Positions 14,991 to 23,988 of a stretch of DNA of 64,000 nucleotides are shown piece after piece. Location of the stretch: contig JAHFQC010000011.1 in NCBI GenBank assembly GCA_023259375.1, forward strand, positions 23,362 through 87,361, in the 5' to 3' direction. This DNA is from Alphaproteobacteria bacterium. Its GTDB lineage: Bacteria; Pseudomonadota; Alphaproteobacteria; Micropepsales; Micropepsaceae. Position numbers and translations under genes: made by a program. The notes under the pieces are model-generated. The model worked only from the letters and a program-made list of their open reading frames with translations. It did not search any database and was not told the DNA's origin. Each line of letters begins with the position of its first letter. Position 1 is the first letter of the stretch.

Positions 14991-15311
14991 ATGAAGAAAT
15001 TAGGCATCGTGATGCTGGTCGCAATGGCGCTCGCGACAGGAGCAGCCAGTGCCGACGACCAGTTCTGGATCGTCAACGGCACGCGCTCGGCCATGATTGC
15101 CGTGCAAGTGCGCCCGTCAGGAAAGCGGCCGCCCTCGCCGTGGGTGCCGCTGGCACAGCGCGGACCGCTCGGCTTCAACGAACGGGTGGCGATGCCGCTC
15201 GCCGGAAAGTGCGAGCGCTTCGACATTCAGGTGCTGTTCGACGACGGGCGCCGCCTGATCAAGACCAATCAGCCTATGTGCGCACCCGGCACCTACAAAG
15301 CCGCGTTTTGA
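14991..15311 (+). CDS. Small secreted protein of unknown function, 106 aa
   Basis: A clear signal peptide (MKKLGIVMLVAMALATGAASA) is followed by an 85-residue exported domain with QFWIVNGTRSAMIAVQVRPS, then KCERFDIQVLFDDGRRL and a second Cys near the C-terminus, so a single disulfide is possible. The small beta-rich fold with a xxVVNGTxxxIxxVxVxPS-like start resembles periplasmic proteins of unknown function. ATG 14991 directly begins the signal peptide; an in-frame ATG at 14979 is the alternative. It converges on the patatin gene with a 3-bp gap and no terminator between them. Confidence 0.7.
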   Translation: MKKLGIVMLVAMALATGAASADDQFWIVNGTRSAMIAVQVRPSGKRPPSPWVPLAQRGPLGFNERVAMPLAGKCERFDIQVLFDDGRRLIKTNQPMCAPGTYKAAF

Positions 15312-15314
15312 ACC

Positions 15315-18300
15315 TTACCACGGCCGCGGTTGGCACGCCTTGCCATTGGCGGCGAGCAGGCAGAGCACGCGTCGGTACGAGCCCAGCACCCGGTTCTCGT
15401 CCAGCGGATCGAGCGCGTGGGTATAGCTGGCGGCGGGGATGGTGGTGACATCGGCGGCTTCCATACCGTCCACCGCCTCATCGATGTAGCGGCGCGAGGC
15501 ATCCGACAGCACCCAAGTCAGTGGCACATCGGTGTTGGTCTTGTTGAAGAAGCGCAGTGTCACCGCACAAACGATCCCGGTGCAACTTACGTCGTCGCCA
15601 GCGCCGTCAGGTCCCGCGTTCAACTCTTCGATCAAGGCCGTGGTGGTGCGCAGCGCTTCCGAGGTGTAATTGGCGCGAGCATCGCGCGTCGACAACAGGG
15701 CTTTGACCGGCGACAACAGTTCGCTCCAGGCGCCGGAAGCCCGGATCTGCGCTTCCTCGCACGCCAGCCCCTGTACCCGGCGCGTACACGGCTCCGACTG
15801 GATGATGATCACGACAAAGACCGCGTTGCGGGCGACCGCGACCGCTTTATCCAGCCTGGCTTTGTCGTTCACGTCGGCAAGATCCATCGGGCACGCCGCA
15901 TCCTTGAGGCACATCTGCTCGCTGACGAGATTGTGCAACAGGCGCGACAGCATGAAGGTGCCGGAGTTCTCGAAATAACCGCCGTCGACGAAATGGCCGT
16001 CGTAACTGAGCAGCGGCTCGCCGGTGCGCGGATCGACGAACGTGGCCGCCGGCGTGAGGAACGGGAAGCGGGCACTGACGATCGCTGCGGAACTGAGCGG
16101 AATCGGCGCAAAACTGTCCTTGCCGGGCTTGATTGAAGGCGGCGACGGCGACAGCAGCACGCAGGCGCCGCGGCTCTCGCGCCAATCCTTGCCACAGTTG
16201 ATGTTGCCGTCGTCGATCTGCGCCCGCCCGGTGAGCTGCGGATCCGACAGGCTGGCCGTCAGCAACGGCACATTGGCGCCGCTGCCGGTTTCGGTCGAAT
16301 TGAGGATCAGGTTCGGCACCGCATTGTGCGGCGTATAGAGGTCCTCGGCGGCGTGGGCGAAAACATCCTGATCGGGCGCATTGGCACCGCCCCAGTGAAC
16401 GGACGCGTCCTTCCACGACTTTTCGACCGCATATTCGAGAGCGCGGGCGCGATCGAACTCCGGGATCGGGAACGGCAGCATACGTTGCAGCGCATCGGGG
16501 AAGAGCATGGCGCCTAGGAGCGGCGACAGCAGATCGGCCGACAAAGTCTCGCGCGCCTTGAGGACAAGCTTGCGCTGACTCTTATCCATGACGGCAACAT
16601 CGGCGCCCGCCAGCCGGCATTGCGGATTGGCGTCACGGCTGGCTCCACCGGAAGCGAGCGCAGCGAACACGCTCGCTCCAAGGCTGCCGCCCGACACGCC
16701 ACTGATCGCGAGCGCATGCTGGGCGAACGCCGGACAACGCTCCTGCAACGCTGCCAGAACCGTGGCGGTGAAATACGCGGCACGGGCGCCGCCGCCCTCA
16801 GTAGCGACGAGGAAGACCGGGTAATGCTGGCCGGGTTGGGCATAGCGGTCGAGATCGTTGCGCGAGGCGATCCACTTCACCAGTTCGAGCGTCTGCCCTT
16901 TGTCGACGATGCCGGCGAAATCCATTTTCGCCGTGGTGGTCTTTGCGACCGCCGCATTCTCCACCAGGCGGATGCCGTGATTTTCATTGATGTTGAAGCC
17001 GGCGAACGCCAGCGAGGCGATGGCGATGATGGTGAGGAACGGAATATGGGTGGCATGTCCGATGTAACTGAGGAAGAACAGCACGGCGGTACACGTGGCA
17101 CCCCACAACAGGATGATCCCGACCGGACCGATCGATTGCGGCACGCCTACCCAGCTCAAGTTGGCGAACACGAAGAAAATCACGCCGCCCAGGAGCAGCA
17201 GTCCGCGGATGAACCAATGCCAGAACGGATCGAGTGCGGCGAGCCGGCGGGCGCTATGAACGAAGCGGCGTCCGACGCTGGGAGAGTCGTGCCACGATCC
17301 GGCATCGGCGAAACGGCTGCTGGCACCAAAACTCGCCAGCACGCCGATCAGGACATAAACGGCCATGATGCCTGCAGCGACGATGACTTCGGCCTGGTTC
17401 AACACCACACCGGCCTGGAAATAGGCGGCATAAAGCTGCGCCGCGACGCCGACGCCGAGACCGGCCGATGCGAGCGGCGGCAGTATGCGCCGGATCAGAC
17501 GAGCGATACGCCCTCCACTGCCGAGTCCGGGCAGAATGAGATCGACAAACGCCGCCACCGCGAGGCGCGAGGCATAACAGGCGGCGAACAGCGACAGCAG
17601 CATCGCCAGCACATACGCAATCGAATAGGCCGCGTCGACGAAGTGGCGCGGATAGACATCGCTATCGCGCATGCTGGGACTGTTGTCGGTGATGTACGGC
17701 GCATAGCGGCTGAGCCGGGCGGCGTCGCATTGGCCCGGATCGGGGTCGCGGCTGCCGCACACCCAGGTCCACAACAGGTTCTGTTCGTTGGCCTTGGAGG
17801 CGTCCGCGAACGGTGCGATGACGGCCGCGGAATAGCGTTCCAACGCATGGTAGCTGATACCGGGTCGGGCGCTGCCCATCACCGCAAGGGCGAACGTCGC
17901 CGCCAACAGCAGCGGGAAAAGCGCCAGGCCCATGCGCGTCACGATCGACGGTTCGCAGGTTTCGAACTTCGGCGTGTGTGGTCCGGGCGCGATGACGGCC
18001 ACGAACAGAGCAATGAGAACGTAAAGTCCGGCGACGGCGGCGGCAAAGCCTTGCGCTGCGGTTTTGGCCGGCACGCCGATGCTGGCCGTCACGCCGCGGA
18101 AAACGGCGCCCGCGGCGGCATGGTCCCCGGCAAGGCTGCTCTTCAGGATTTCTCCGTCAAGAATGATCTGGACCAGCGGCACCGCCACGGCAAAGCCGAG
18201 CGAAAGCGCCAGCAGCCGCGGCACCAGATGCGCGATCCGGCGGACCGGCCCATGCAAGAGATCGGGCGCCACCAGTTCGATGATGGCCTCGCCGCTGTAG

Positions 18301-18530
18301 CGCACCGCGCCGCACGCCAGCAACAGCGCCACGGCGATCACCGCAAACTGGTACCAATGCGCCTGATCGAGCAGCGAATAACGCAACGCCTCCTTCATCG
18401 ATCCGGGGATGAGAAAATCGAGCAGGATGACGAGCATCACTGCAGTGACGATGAGAGGACCACGCAGCAGAAAAAGGACATAGGTCAGCGGGCCGACATC
18501 GCGCGCAACCGCCGTCTTCGACTCGTCCAT
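15315..18530 (-). CDS. Large multi-pass membrane patatin-like phospholipase
   Basis: 1071 residues. The N-terminal half has many hydrophobic segments (for example VTAVMLVILLDFLIPG near the start and WFIRGLLLLGGVIFFVFANL), so the protein is a polytopic inner-membrane protein. The C-terminal half is a patatin-type lipase: oxyanion motif TEGGGARAAYFTA, nucleophile motif GVSGGS (about residues 608-613), and the catalytic Asp in FVDGGYFENSG (about 848). Patatins hydrolyse acyl esters of phospholipids with a Ser-Asp dyad. The active domain probably faces one side of the membrane. Start 18530 has GGGGG six bases upstream. It is much larger than ordinary bacterial patatins of about 300 residues. It is single and without an operon partner. 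Confidence 0.85.
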   Translation of the reverse strand: MDESKTAVARDVGPLTYVLFLLRGPLIVTAVMLVILLDFLIPGSMKEALRYSLLDQAHWYQFAVIAVALLLACGAVRYSGEAIIELVAPDLLHGPVRRIAHLVPRLLALSLGFAVAVPLVQIILDGEILKSSLAGDHAAAGAVFRGVTASIGVPAKTAAQGFAAAVAGLYVLIALFVAVIAPGPHTPKFETCEPSIVTRMGLALFPLLLAATFALAVMGSARPGISYHALERYSAAVIAPFADASKANEQNLLWTWVCGSRDPDPGQCDAARLSRYAPYITDNSPSMRDSDVYPRHFVDAAYSIAYVLAMLLSLFAACYASRLAVAAFVDLILPGLGSGGRIARLIRRILPPLASAGLGVGVAAQLYAAYFQAGVVLNQAEVIVAAGIMAVYVLIGVLASFGASSRFADAGSWHDSPSVGRRFVHSARRLAALDPFWHWFIRGLLLLGGVIFFVFANLSWVGVPQSIGPVGIILLWGATCTAVLFFLSYIGHATHIPFLTIIAIASLAFAGFNINENHGIRLVENAAVAKTTTAKMDFAGIVDKGQTLELVKWIASRNDLDRYAQPGQHYPVFLVATEGGGARAAYFTATVLAALQERCPAFAQHALAISGVSGGSLGASVFAALASGGASRDANPQCRLAGADVAVMDKSQRKLVLKARETLSADLLSPLLGAMLFPDALQRMLPFPIPEFDRARALEYAVEKSWKDASVHWGGANAPDQDVFAHAAEDLYTPHNAVPNLILNSTETGSGANVPLLTASLSDPQLTGRAQIDDGNINCGKDWRESRGACVLLSPSPPSIKPGKDSFAPIPLSSAAIVSARFPFLTPAATFVDPRTGEPLLSYDGHFVDGGYFENSGTFMLSRLLHNLVSEQMCLKDAACPMDLADVNDKARLDKAVAVARNAVFVVIIIQSEPCTRRVQGLACEEAQIRASGAWSELLSPVKALLSTRDARANYTSEALRTTTALIEELNAGPDGAGDDVSCTGIVCAVTLRFFNKTNTDVPLTWVLSDASRRYIDEAVDGMEAADVTTIPAASYTHALDPLDENRVLGSYRRVLCLLAANGKACQPRPW

Positions 18531-18969
18531 TGTCGCCCCCGTCGCGCCGCCACCCAAGCGCTACCGCACCCCGTTTTGCATGCAGTCTATGTCACTTCAG
18601 GCACGCCACCAATTGCGATCTCATCGGCGGTCGCGGCGGCAACGTGTGCCGGCAACAAACATGCGCAGCGTCTGTTTGTCCAATTTGCAAACGAGAAGCG
18701 CTATCGCCACGGTAGCGCCAATGCGCAGATCAGAACGTCAACCGGCGCGGGATTCACTCGATCAAACAAGAAGCTACAACGCGATTTCGAACTGAGGCGG
18801 CAGCGCGAAGTTGAGGGTCTCTGTCGAATTTGACGGTGCCCTGACACTGGCGGAAACCGCCTGCTTCATAAATGCAGCGGACCGAACAAATTACGCGGCC
18901 AGTCCTCGCCTCGTCTTTTCGCCGTCACCGTCTCACACTAAAGTTTGCGGACAAGGTGTGGGGGCTACG
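18531..18969. other. Intergenic region between divergent membrane-protein genes
   Basis: About 440 bp with no supportable gene. The frame of the downstream gene is open back to 18811, but that extension lacks a ribosome-binding site and has no domain-like content. Promoters for both divergent genes must lie here; none is clear by eye. Confidence 0.5.
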
Positions 18970-20769
18970 ATGGCACCGGCGTTTGCGGCCATCCGCGAAG
19001 AATACGCGGCGCTTTGGAATAACATGGCATTGCAGCCCACGTGGCTGCGATCCTTTCAGCGCGATGCGCAGAGAATCCTGCGAAACCGCGAGCGCTACGA
19101 AAAAGTCTCCGCGGCCACCAATGTGCCGTGGTTCGTCATCGGCTTGATCCATTCGATGGAGAGCGGGCTCGATTTCGACACCCATCTGCACAACGGCGAT
19201 CCCTTGACCGATCGCACGGTGCATGTCCCGCGCGGACGGCCGCTGACCGGCAAGCCGCCGTTCACCTGGGAAGAATCGGCCATCGACGCGCTGCAGCACG
19301 ACGATCTCACCGGCGTTTCCAATTGGTGCGTCGAGCAGATCGCCTACATGCTCGAGGCCTATAACGGCTGGGGCTATCACTACAAACGCATTCCGACGCC
19401 CTATCTATGGAGCGGCAGCAACAACTACGTGCGCGGCAAATACGTCCGCGACGGCCAATTCGATCCCAATGCCGTGTCGGAGCAGACCGGCGCCATGCCG
19501 ATCCTCAGCGTGATGCGGGATCTCGAGACCGGCATCCAACTGACCTATTTCGACGGCTCCGACGCTTCGCACGAACCGACAACGGCGGTCCTCCCCCCCG
19601 AAGGCGCGGTAGCGCAAATGCCGAAATCGACCATTCCGGCCGATACCATCACAGTAGCGAGCGGCGGCGCCGCGGTAGCCGTCGCCATCAGCCATTCCTC
19701 GCCGACGCCTGCAACACCCGAAACACCGCCCGCTGCGACCGCGCCGGTCTCAACGGCGCCCGCAGTGTCCACACCGCCTCCTTCCGCAGCAACACCGCCC
19801 GCCGCTACGCCACCCGCCACGGCTCCTACACCGAGCACACCGGCGCCCGCTCAGCCGACACCAACGCCTACTCAGCCCGCGACAGCACCTGTGACCACGG
19901 CTCAGCCGGCCACGACACCACCCACCAAAGTCACGCCGCCTGCAACCACGACCCACACCGGCACCGTGCAGCCGGCGCATCCGTCTTTGATCGACACCTA
20001 TTACCCGGCGATCTTCGGCGGCCTGCTCGTCGTTTTCCTGATCGGCCTTTTCCTGTCCTGGCGAGTCCGCAGCGGACGCGCCCGTTCGGCGCAGACTTTC
20101 GGCACCGCGCTGCCGGAACTTCTCACCCGCGCCGCCTCGGGACGGGACATCGCATCGGCACCACTGGTCCGCAACTTACGCGCACGCCTGCTGACTCTGG
20201 CGTGGGTCGCCGCCACCATCGGCATCAACGCGATCGCTCTCGCCAAGCTGCTGCAGTATTTTCGTCTGGTGCCGGTGAACTGGTACCCGCCATTCTCCTC
20301 GCTCGGCAATCTGTACGACTCGCTGTCCGGACAGGCTTTCGTCGTAGTCGCCAACGCGGTGCATGCCACGATGGGATTCGACATTTCCCACTGGCCATGG
20401 CTGATGCCGTTCGTGATCGTTTATCTGTCCACCGCGTCGGCGTTCATGGTCGCAAGCTCGGGATTGATGCAGCGCCAGACCTCGGCCGAGTCGTTGTGGG
20501 GGGCCGTCGTCCATGCCGGCTGGTTGTTGGCGTTGCCGACGTTCCTGCTCGACGCGCTGCGCTATCGCGTGGTGGACCGCTTCGCCCGCCAGAACACGGT
20601 GCTGTTCTTCGCCTATATTGCCGCGTTTGCGTTCGTCTATGTCGGCGCCCGCTTCGTCAACGACGATTTCCTGGCGTCCTATGTCCACCAGCATCCGCAA
20701 GTCGCTTCTGCGATCGATCATGCCGTCGAGGCGGACGTGACGCCGCTGATCACCACAGCGGGACGGTAA
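18970..20769 (+). CDS. Lysozyme-like domain fused to Pro/Thr linker and membrane domain
   Basis: 599 residues. Residues 1-195 are a lytic-type domain: VPWFVIGLIHSMESGLDFDT with the likely catalytic Glu at about 64, HLHNGDPLTDRTVHVPRGRP, PPFTWEESAIDAL, and YNGWGYHYKRIPTPYLWSGS. This matches peptidoglycan-binding/lysozyme-like proteins of the ESGLDF-HLHNGD family. Residues 230-340 are a low-complexity Ala/Pro/Thr linker. Residues 343-590 hold about five hydrophobic helices (YYPAIFGGLLVVFLIGLFLS first), so the enzyme is membrane-tethered at its C-terminus. Start 18970 has GGGGG six bases upstream. There is no signal peptide, so the topology of the enzyme domain is unclear unless the first helix exports it. 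Confidence 0.72.
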   Translation: MAPAFAAIREEYAALWNNMALQPTWLRSFQRDAQRILRNRERYEKVSAATNVPWFVIGLIHSMESGLDFDTHLHNGDPLTDRTVHVPRGRPLTGKPPFTWEESAIDALQHDDLTGVSNWCVEQIAYMLEAYNGWGYHYKRIPTPYLWSGSNNYVRGKYVRDGQFDPNAVSEQTGAMPILSVMRDLETGIQLTYFDGSDASHEPTTAVLPPEGAVAQMPKSTIPADTITVASGGAAVAVAISHSSPTPATPETPPAATAPVSTAPAVSTPPPSAATPPAATPPATAPTPSTPAPAQPTPTPTQPATAPVTTAQPATTPPTKVTPPATTTHTGTVQPAHPSLIDTYYPAIFGGLLVVFLIGLFLSWRVRSGRARSAQTFGTALPELLTRAASGRDIASAPLVRNLRARLLTLAWVAATIGINAIALAKLLQYFRLVPVNWYPPFSSLGNLYDSLSGQAFVVVANAVHATMGFDISHWPWLMPFVIVYLSTASAFMVASSGLMQRQTSAESLWGAVVHAGWLLALPTFLLDALRYRVVDRFARQNTVLFFAYIAAFAFVYVGARFVNDDFLASYVHQHPQVASAIDHAVEADVTPLITTAGR

Positions 20770-20784
20770 CGGTCGGGCGCACGA

Positions 20785-21810
20785 TCACGCCGTGCGCTCG
20801 TACCATCCCTTGGACCGGTTCACGACCCAGACCACCGACAGCATCACCGGCACTTCGATCAACACGCCCACCACCGTGGCGAGCGCCGCGCCGGAGTGAA
20901 AGCCGAACAGGCTGATGGCCGCCGCCACGGCGAGCTCGAAGAAGTTGGAGGCGCCGATCAGTGCCGAAGGGCCGGCGACACAATGCTGTTCGCCGCTGAC
21001 GCGGTTCAACAAATAGGCGAAGCCGGCGTTGAAATAGACCTGGATCAGGATCGGAACTGCCAACAGCGCGATGACGGCCGGCTGGGCGATGATCTCCTGC
21101 CCCTGGAAACCGAACAGCAGTACCAGAGTCGCCAGTAAGGCGACCAGCGACACCGGCGCCAGCGTGTGCAGCACGCGACCGAGGGCCGGCGCGCCACCCG
21201 ACGCCAGCAGCGATCGGCGAATGACCTGCGCGACGATGACAGGCACCACGATATAGAGCAGCACCGACAGGACGAGCGTGTCCCACGGCACCGTAATGGC
21301 CGACAAGCCGAGCAAGAGGCCGACGATGGGAGCGAACGCCACCACCATGATGAGATCGTTCAACGCCACTTGCGTCAGGGTGAAATGCGGCTCGCCTTTG
21401 GAGAGGTTCGACCACACGAACACCATCGCCGTGCACGGCGCGGCGGCGAGCAGGATCAATCCGGCGATGTAGCTGTCGATTTGCGCCGCCGGCAGCAACG
21501 GCCGGAACAGGGTGCCGATGAACAGCCAGCCCAGCGCCGCCATCGAAAACGGCTTGATTGCCCAGTTGATGAACAGGGTGACGCCGATGCCGCGCCAGTG
21601 CTGCCCGACTTCCTTCAACGCCGCGAAGTCGATCCTCAGCAGCATCGGGATGATCATCAGCCAGATCAGCACCGCCACCGGCAGGTTGACCCGGGCGATC
21701 TCGGCGGTGCCGATGACCTGGAACACGCCGGGCATCACCTGGCCGAGCAGAATGCCGGCGGCGATGCACAAACCCACCCAAACCGTCAGATAGCGTTCGA
21801 AGGTCGACAT
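20785..21810 (-). CDS. acr3: ACR3-type arsenite efflux transporter
   Basis: 341 residues with ten hydrophobic segments of the bile/arsenite/riboflavin transporter fold. It exports arsenite (and antimonite in some members) using the proton gradient. The segment LAAAPCTAMVFVWS carries the conserved Cys of ACR3 proteins, and the last helices end in EVPVMLSVVWVVNRSK, as is usual. It is the last gene of the ars operon, six bases after the arsC-arsN fusion gene. It reduces the arsenite produced inside by the upstream reductase. An overlapping antisense-like frame extends the region but has no support. Confidence 0.95.
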   Translation of the reverse strand: MSTFERYLTVWVGLCIAAGILLGQVMPGVFQVIGTAEIARVNLPVAVLIWLMIIPMLLRIDFAALKEVGQHWRGIGVTLFINWAIKPFSMAALGWLFIGTLFRPLLPAAQIDSYIAGLILLAAAPCTAMVFVWSNLSKGEPHFTLTQVALNDLIMVVAFAPIVGLLLGLSAITVPWDTLVLSVLLYIVVPVIVAQVIRRSLLASGGAPALGRVLHTLAPVSLVALLATLVLLFGFQGQEIIAQPAVIALLAVPILIQVYFNAGFAYLLNRVSGEQHCVAGPSALIGASNFFELAVAAAISLFGFHSGAALATVVGVLIEVPVMLSVVWVVNRSKGWYERTA

Positions 21811-21816
21811 GGCGCC

Positions 21817-22638
21817 TCAGAAGGAAATGGTTTTCGACAGTAGCACGGCACTCGACGGGCACAGCGACTTCGCCTGCCGGGTTTCCAGAATGGCTGCGGG
21901 CGCCTCGGTGCGCGGACGGCGCTGGAATTTGATCTTCTCGAAAAAGTCCGCCGCTGTATTGGTGAGAAGCCACGCCGTGCGGGCACCTTGGCGATAAGCG
22001 CGATAGAGCAACAGCGGCACCAGATTGCGGCCGATGCGCTTGCCGCGTCCGTCCGGCGTCACCACGACCGAGCGCAGGAACACGTCCTGCCCGTACAGCT
22101 CATAGCCGCCATAACCGAGAACGGCGCCCGCGAGAGTGCGGTAGACATAGAACGTCCGGTTGGGCTCGCTGAGGTCATCGGTCGGCAGGTTTTCGTCCTT
22201 GAGCGCCGCAATCAGGCCGGCGTTGTCGGGCGCAATCGGGACATCGCGAAGGAAGCTGACGCCCTCCTCCTTGAAGGCATCATTGCCCGTCATCACCGGC
22301 AATAGATCCAGCACGACGTCGGATGGACGGCACAGCGCCGCGGCCTCGTCGGTGACCACCAGCGGACGATTGATCAGAATGGGATGGGCGATCATCGCAT
22401 CCAGCAAGGCATCGTCGCTGGCGGCTGCGAGGCCGAGCTCGGCGTAAGGCGTGCCCTTCTTGCGCACCACCTCGCGCGCCGCTAGGCCTGCCTTGGCGAG
22501 GACCGCCACCAGCTCGTCGCGCGACGGCGGCGTCTTCACGTATTCGATCACCTTGGGATCGATGCCGAAATGCCGGATCAACTTGAGCGTGTTGCGCGAC
22601 GTGCCGCAATCGGGATTGTGATAGATGGTGACAGGCAT
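21817..22638 (-). CDS. arsC: Arsenate reductase ArsC fused to ArsN-type GNAT acetyltransferase
   Basis: 273 residues in two enzymes. Residues 1-138 are a glutaredoxin-linked ArsC: IYHNPDCGTSRNTLKLI holds the catalytic Cys, followed by the conserved HPILINRPLVVTD. Residues 140-273 are a GNAT domain of the ArsN type: GAVLGYGGYELYGQDVFLRS, VVVTPDGRGKRIGRNLVPLL (acetyl-CoA loop), and TAADFFEKIKFQ. ArsC reduces arsenate to arsenite. ArsN proteins acetylate arsenic-containing compounds such as phosphinothricin-like arsinothricin or are fused to ArsC as here. Both halves keep their key motifs. It lies between the 47 aa peptide gene and acr3 in the ars operon. Confidence 0.92.
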   Translation of the reverse strand: MPVTIYHNPDCGTSRNTLKLIRHFGIDPKVIEYVKTPPSRDELVAVLAKAGLAAREVVRKKGTPYAELGLAAASDDALLDAMIAHPILINRPLVVTDEAAALCRPSDVVLDLLPVMTGNDAFKEEGVSFLRDVPIAPDNAGLIAALKDENLPTDDLSEPNRTFYVYRTLAGAVLGYGGYELYGQDVFLRSVVVTPDGRGKRIGRNLVPLLLYRAYRQGARTAWLLTNTAADFFEKIKFQRRPRTEAPAAILETRQAKSLCPSSAVLLSKTISF

Positions 22639-22649
22639 TGCGTCTCTTA

Positions 22650-22793
22650 TCAGTGATAGAAGATTTGGAGGAGGCCGACCGCCAGACTCGCGGCACCGAA
22701 CAGTGCCGCGAGCGCGAGGTAGGTTTTACGGACAACAGCGATATCGTCGAGACCGGGGCTGTCAGTACAACAGCCGTGGACGGGACAGTTCAT
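22650..22793 (-). CDS. 47-residue Cys-containing membrane peptide of the ars operon
   Basis: MNCPVHGCCTDSP at the start has three Cys and one His and is followed by a single membrane helix (TYLALAALFGAASLAVGLLQIF). Its ATG overlaps the arsM stop by one base (TGATG), and the arsC-arsN gene begins 12 bp after it, so it is translationally embedded in the operon. The cysteines could bind trivalent arsenic at the membrane near Acr3. I do not recognise a family. The coupling and clear two-part design make chance unlikely. Confidence 0.65.
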   Translation of the reverse strand: MNCPVHGCCTDSPGLDDIAVVRKTYLALAALFGAASLAVGLLQIFYH

Positions 22794-23626
22794 CAGTGCC
22801 CTCCGCAGCAGCCGCCCGGCTTGGTGGCGCGAATGAAAGCGCTGATCACCTTGCCGTCGGCATGGGCCGCGAGCGCCAGTTGGCTCGGCGTCATGCGGAG
22901 ATCCTTGAACCATTCCTTGGCGTCGTCGACCGTGTAGGTATGGGTCTGCTCGATGCCGATCTCGGTAAAGCCCGCCGCCTTGAGCTTGGCTTCATATTCG
23001 ACATCGGCAAGCGATCCGGCGAGACAGCCGGCCCACAGCTCCATATCCTTGCGCAACTCGTCGGGGATGGCGCCGCGCGCGACCGTATCGGACACGGCAA
23101 ACCGCCCGCCCGGCTTGAGGACGCGGAACGCTTCACGAAACACCTTGTCCTTGTCGCCCGAAAGATTGATCACGCAATTCGAAATAATCACGTCTACCGA
23201 GGAATCCGGCAGCGGAATGACTTCGATCTCGCCCTTGAGAAATTCGACGTTGGTCAGGCCGGACTTCTCCTTGTTCTCGTTGGCGAGCTTCAGCATTTCG
23301 TCGGTCATGTCGAGACCGTAGGCTTTGCCGGTGGGACCGACGCGACGCGCCGAGAGCAGCACATCGATGCCACCGCCCGAACCGAGATCGAGCACCGTCT
23401 CGCCCGCCTTCAATTCCGCCAGAGCCGTGGGATTGCCGCAACCGAGCGAAGCCAGCACGGCCTTGTCGGGCAAGCCGGCGGTTTCGGCCATGTCATAGAA
23501 CTCGACTTTCACGTCCTTGCCGCAACAGCAATGCTGCGCGTTGCTGCTGTTGGAATATTTCCCCGCGTCGGCGCGCTTGGCGGCTTCGGCGTAATGCGTA
23601 CGAACGGCTTCCTTGACGTCGCTCAT
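22793..23626 (-). CDS. arsM: Arsenite S-adenosylmethionine methyltransferase
   Basis: 277 residues. ArsM methylates trivalent arsenic with SAM to mono-, di- and trimethylated forms. The SAM motif is GETVLDLGSGGGIDVLLSAR (about 72-91). Conserved arsenic-binding cysteines are visible in VIISNCVINLSGDK and LWAGCLAGSL, plus the N-terminal CCCGKD cluster. The C-terminus ends GGCCGGH, a Cys-rich tail common in bacterial ArsM. Start 23626 overlaps the arsR stop by four bases with AAGGA upstream. It is the second gene of arsR-arsM-peptide-arsC/N-acr3. Confidence 0.95.
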   Translation of the reverse strand: MSDVKEAVRTHYAEAAKRADAGKYSNSSNAQHCCCGKDVKVEFYDMAETAGLPDKAVLASLGCGNPTALAELKAGETVLDLGSGGGIDVLLSARRVGPTGKAYGLDMTDEMLKLANENKEKSGLTNVEFLKGEIEVIPLPDSSVDVIISNCVINLSGDKDKVFREAFRVLKPGGRFAVSDTVARGAIPDELRKDMELWAGCLAGSLADVEYEAKLKAAGFTEIGIEQTHTYTVDDAKEWFKDLRMTPSQLALAAHADGKVISAFIRATKPGGCCGGH

Positions 23627-23970
23627 GAGCGTTCCTTTCCACAACAGGTGACTTTTTTCGGTTCGACAACCCGATTGCGGGTGCAGCATTCGGCGTAGAG
23701 AAATGCCAGCAACTCCTGCAACGCCTCATTATTGGCCATGTAGCGCAGGAACACGCCCTCGCGCTTCACGGTGACGAGGTTTTCGTTCTTCAGCTTGTCG
23801 AGATGATGCGACAGCGTCGAATTGGGAATGCCGAGCTCTTCGCCGATCTCGCCCACCACCATTCCCGCGGGATGGGCGGACAACAACAGCCGCACGATAC
23901 GCAAGCGCGGCTCCGTCCCCATCGCCGCCAGCATGTCGGCGTAGCGGATCAATTCGGCGTCTTCAGCCAT
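23623..23970 (-). CDS. arsR: ArsR family arsenite-responsive repressor
   Basis: 115 residues with a winged helix-turn-helix (IRYADMLAAMGTEPRLRIVR, IGEELGIPNSTLSHHLDKLK, wing LVTVKREGVFLRYMA). There is no ELCVCDL motif in the recognition helix. Instead a C-terminal Cys set (AECCTRNR, VTCCGKERS) is placed as in the Acidithiobacillus-type ArsR proteins that bind As(III) at the C-terminus. Start ATG 23970 has GGAG six bases upstream; a TTG at 23982 is the other option. It probably represses its own operon through the palindrome at 23989-24010. Confidence 0.93.
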   Translation of the reverse strand: MAEDAELIRYADMLAAMGTEPRLRIVRLLLSAHPAGMVVGEIGEELGIPNSTLSHHLDKLKNENLVTVKREGVFLRYMANNEALQELLAFLYAECCTRNRVVEPKKVTCCGKERS

Positions 23971-23988
23971 TCCGGTCTCCAATTTCTG

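Noticed and set aside
16620..18833. Long + strand frame opposite the patatin gene
   Set aside because: It is antisense to a gene with clear catalytic motifs; its Arg/His/Gln/Asp-rich composition is typical of the opposite strand of GC-rich coding DNA.
19740..19980. Tandem repeat or CRISPR-like array in the Pro/Thr-rich stretch
   Set aside because: It is a coding linker of varied Ala/Pro/Thr codons without regular unit length or spacers. No CRISPR array is seen anywhere in the window.
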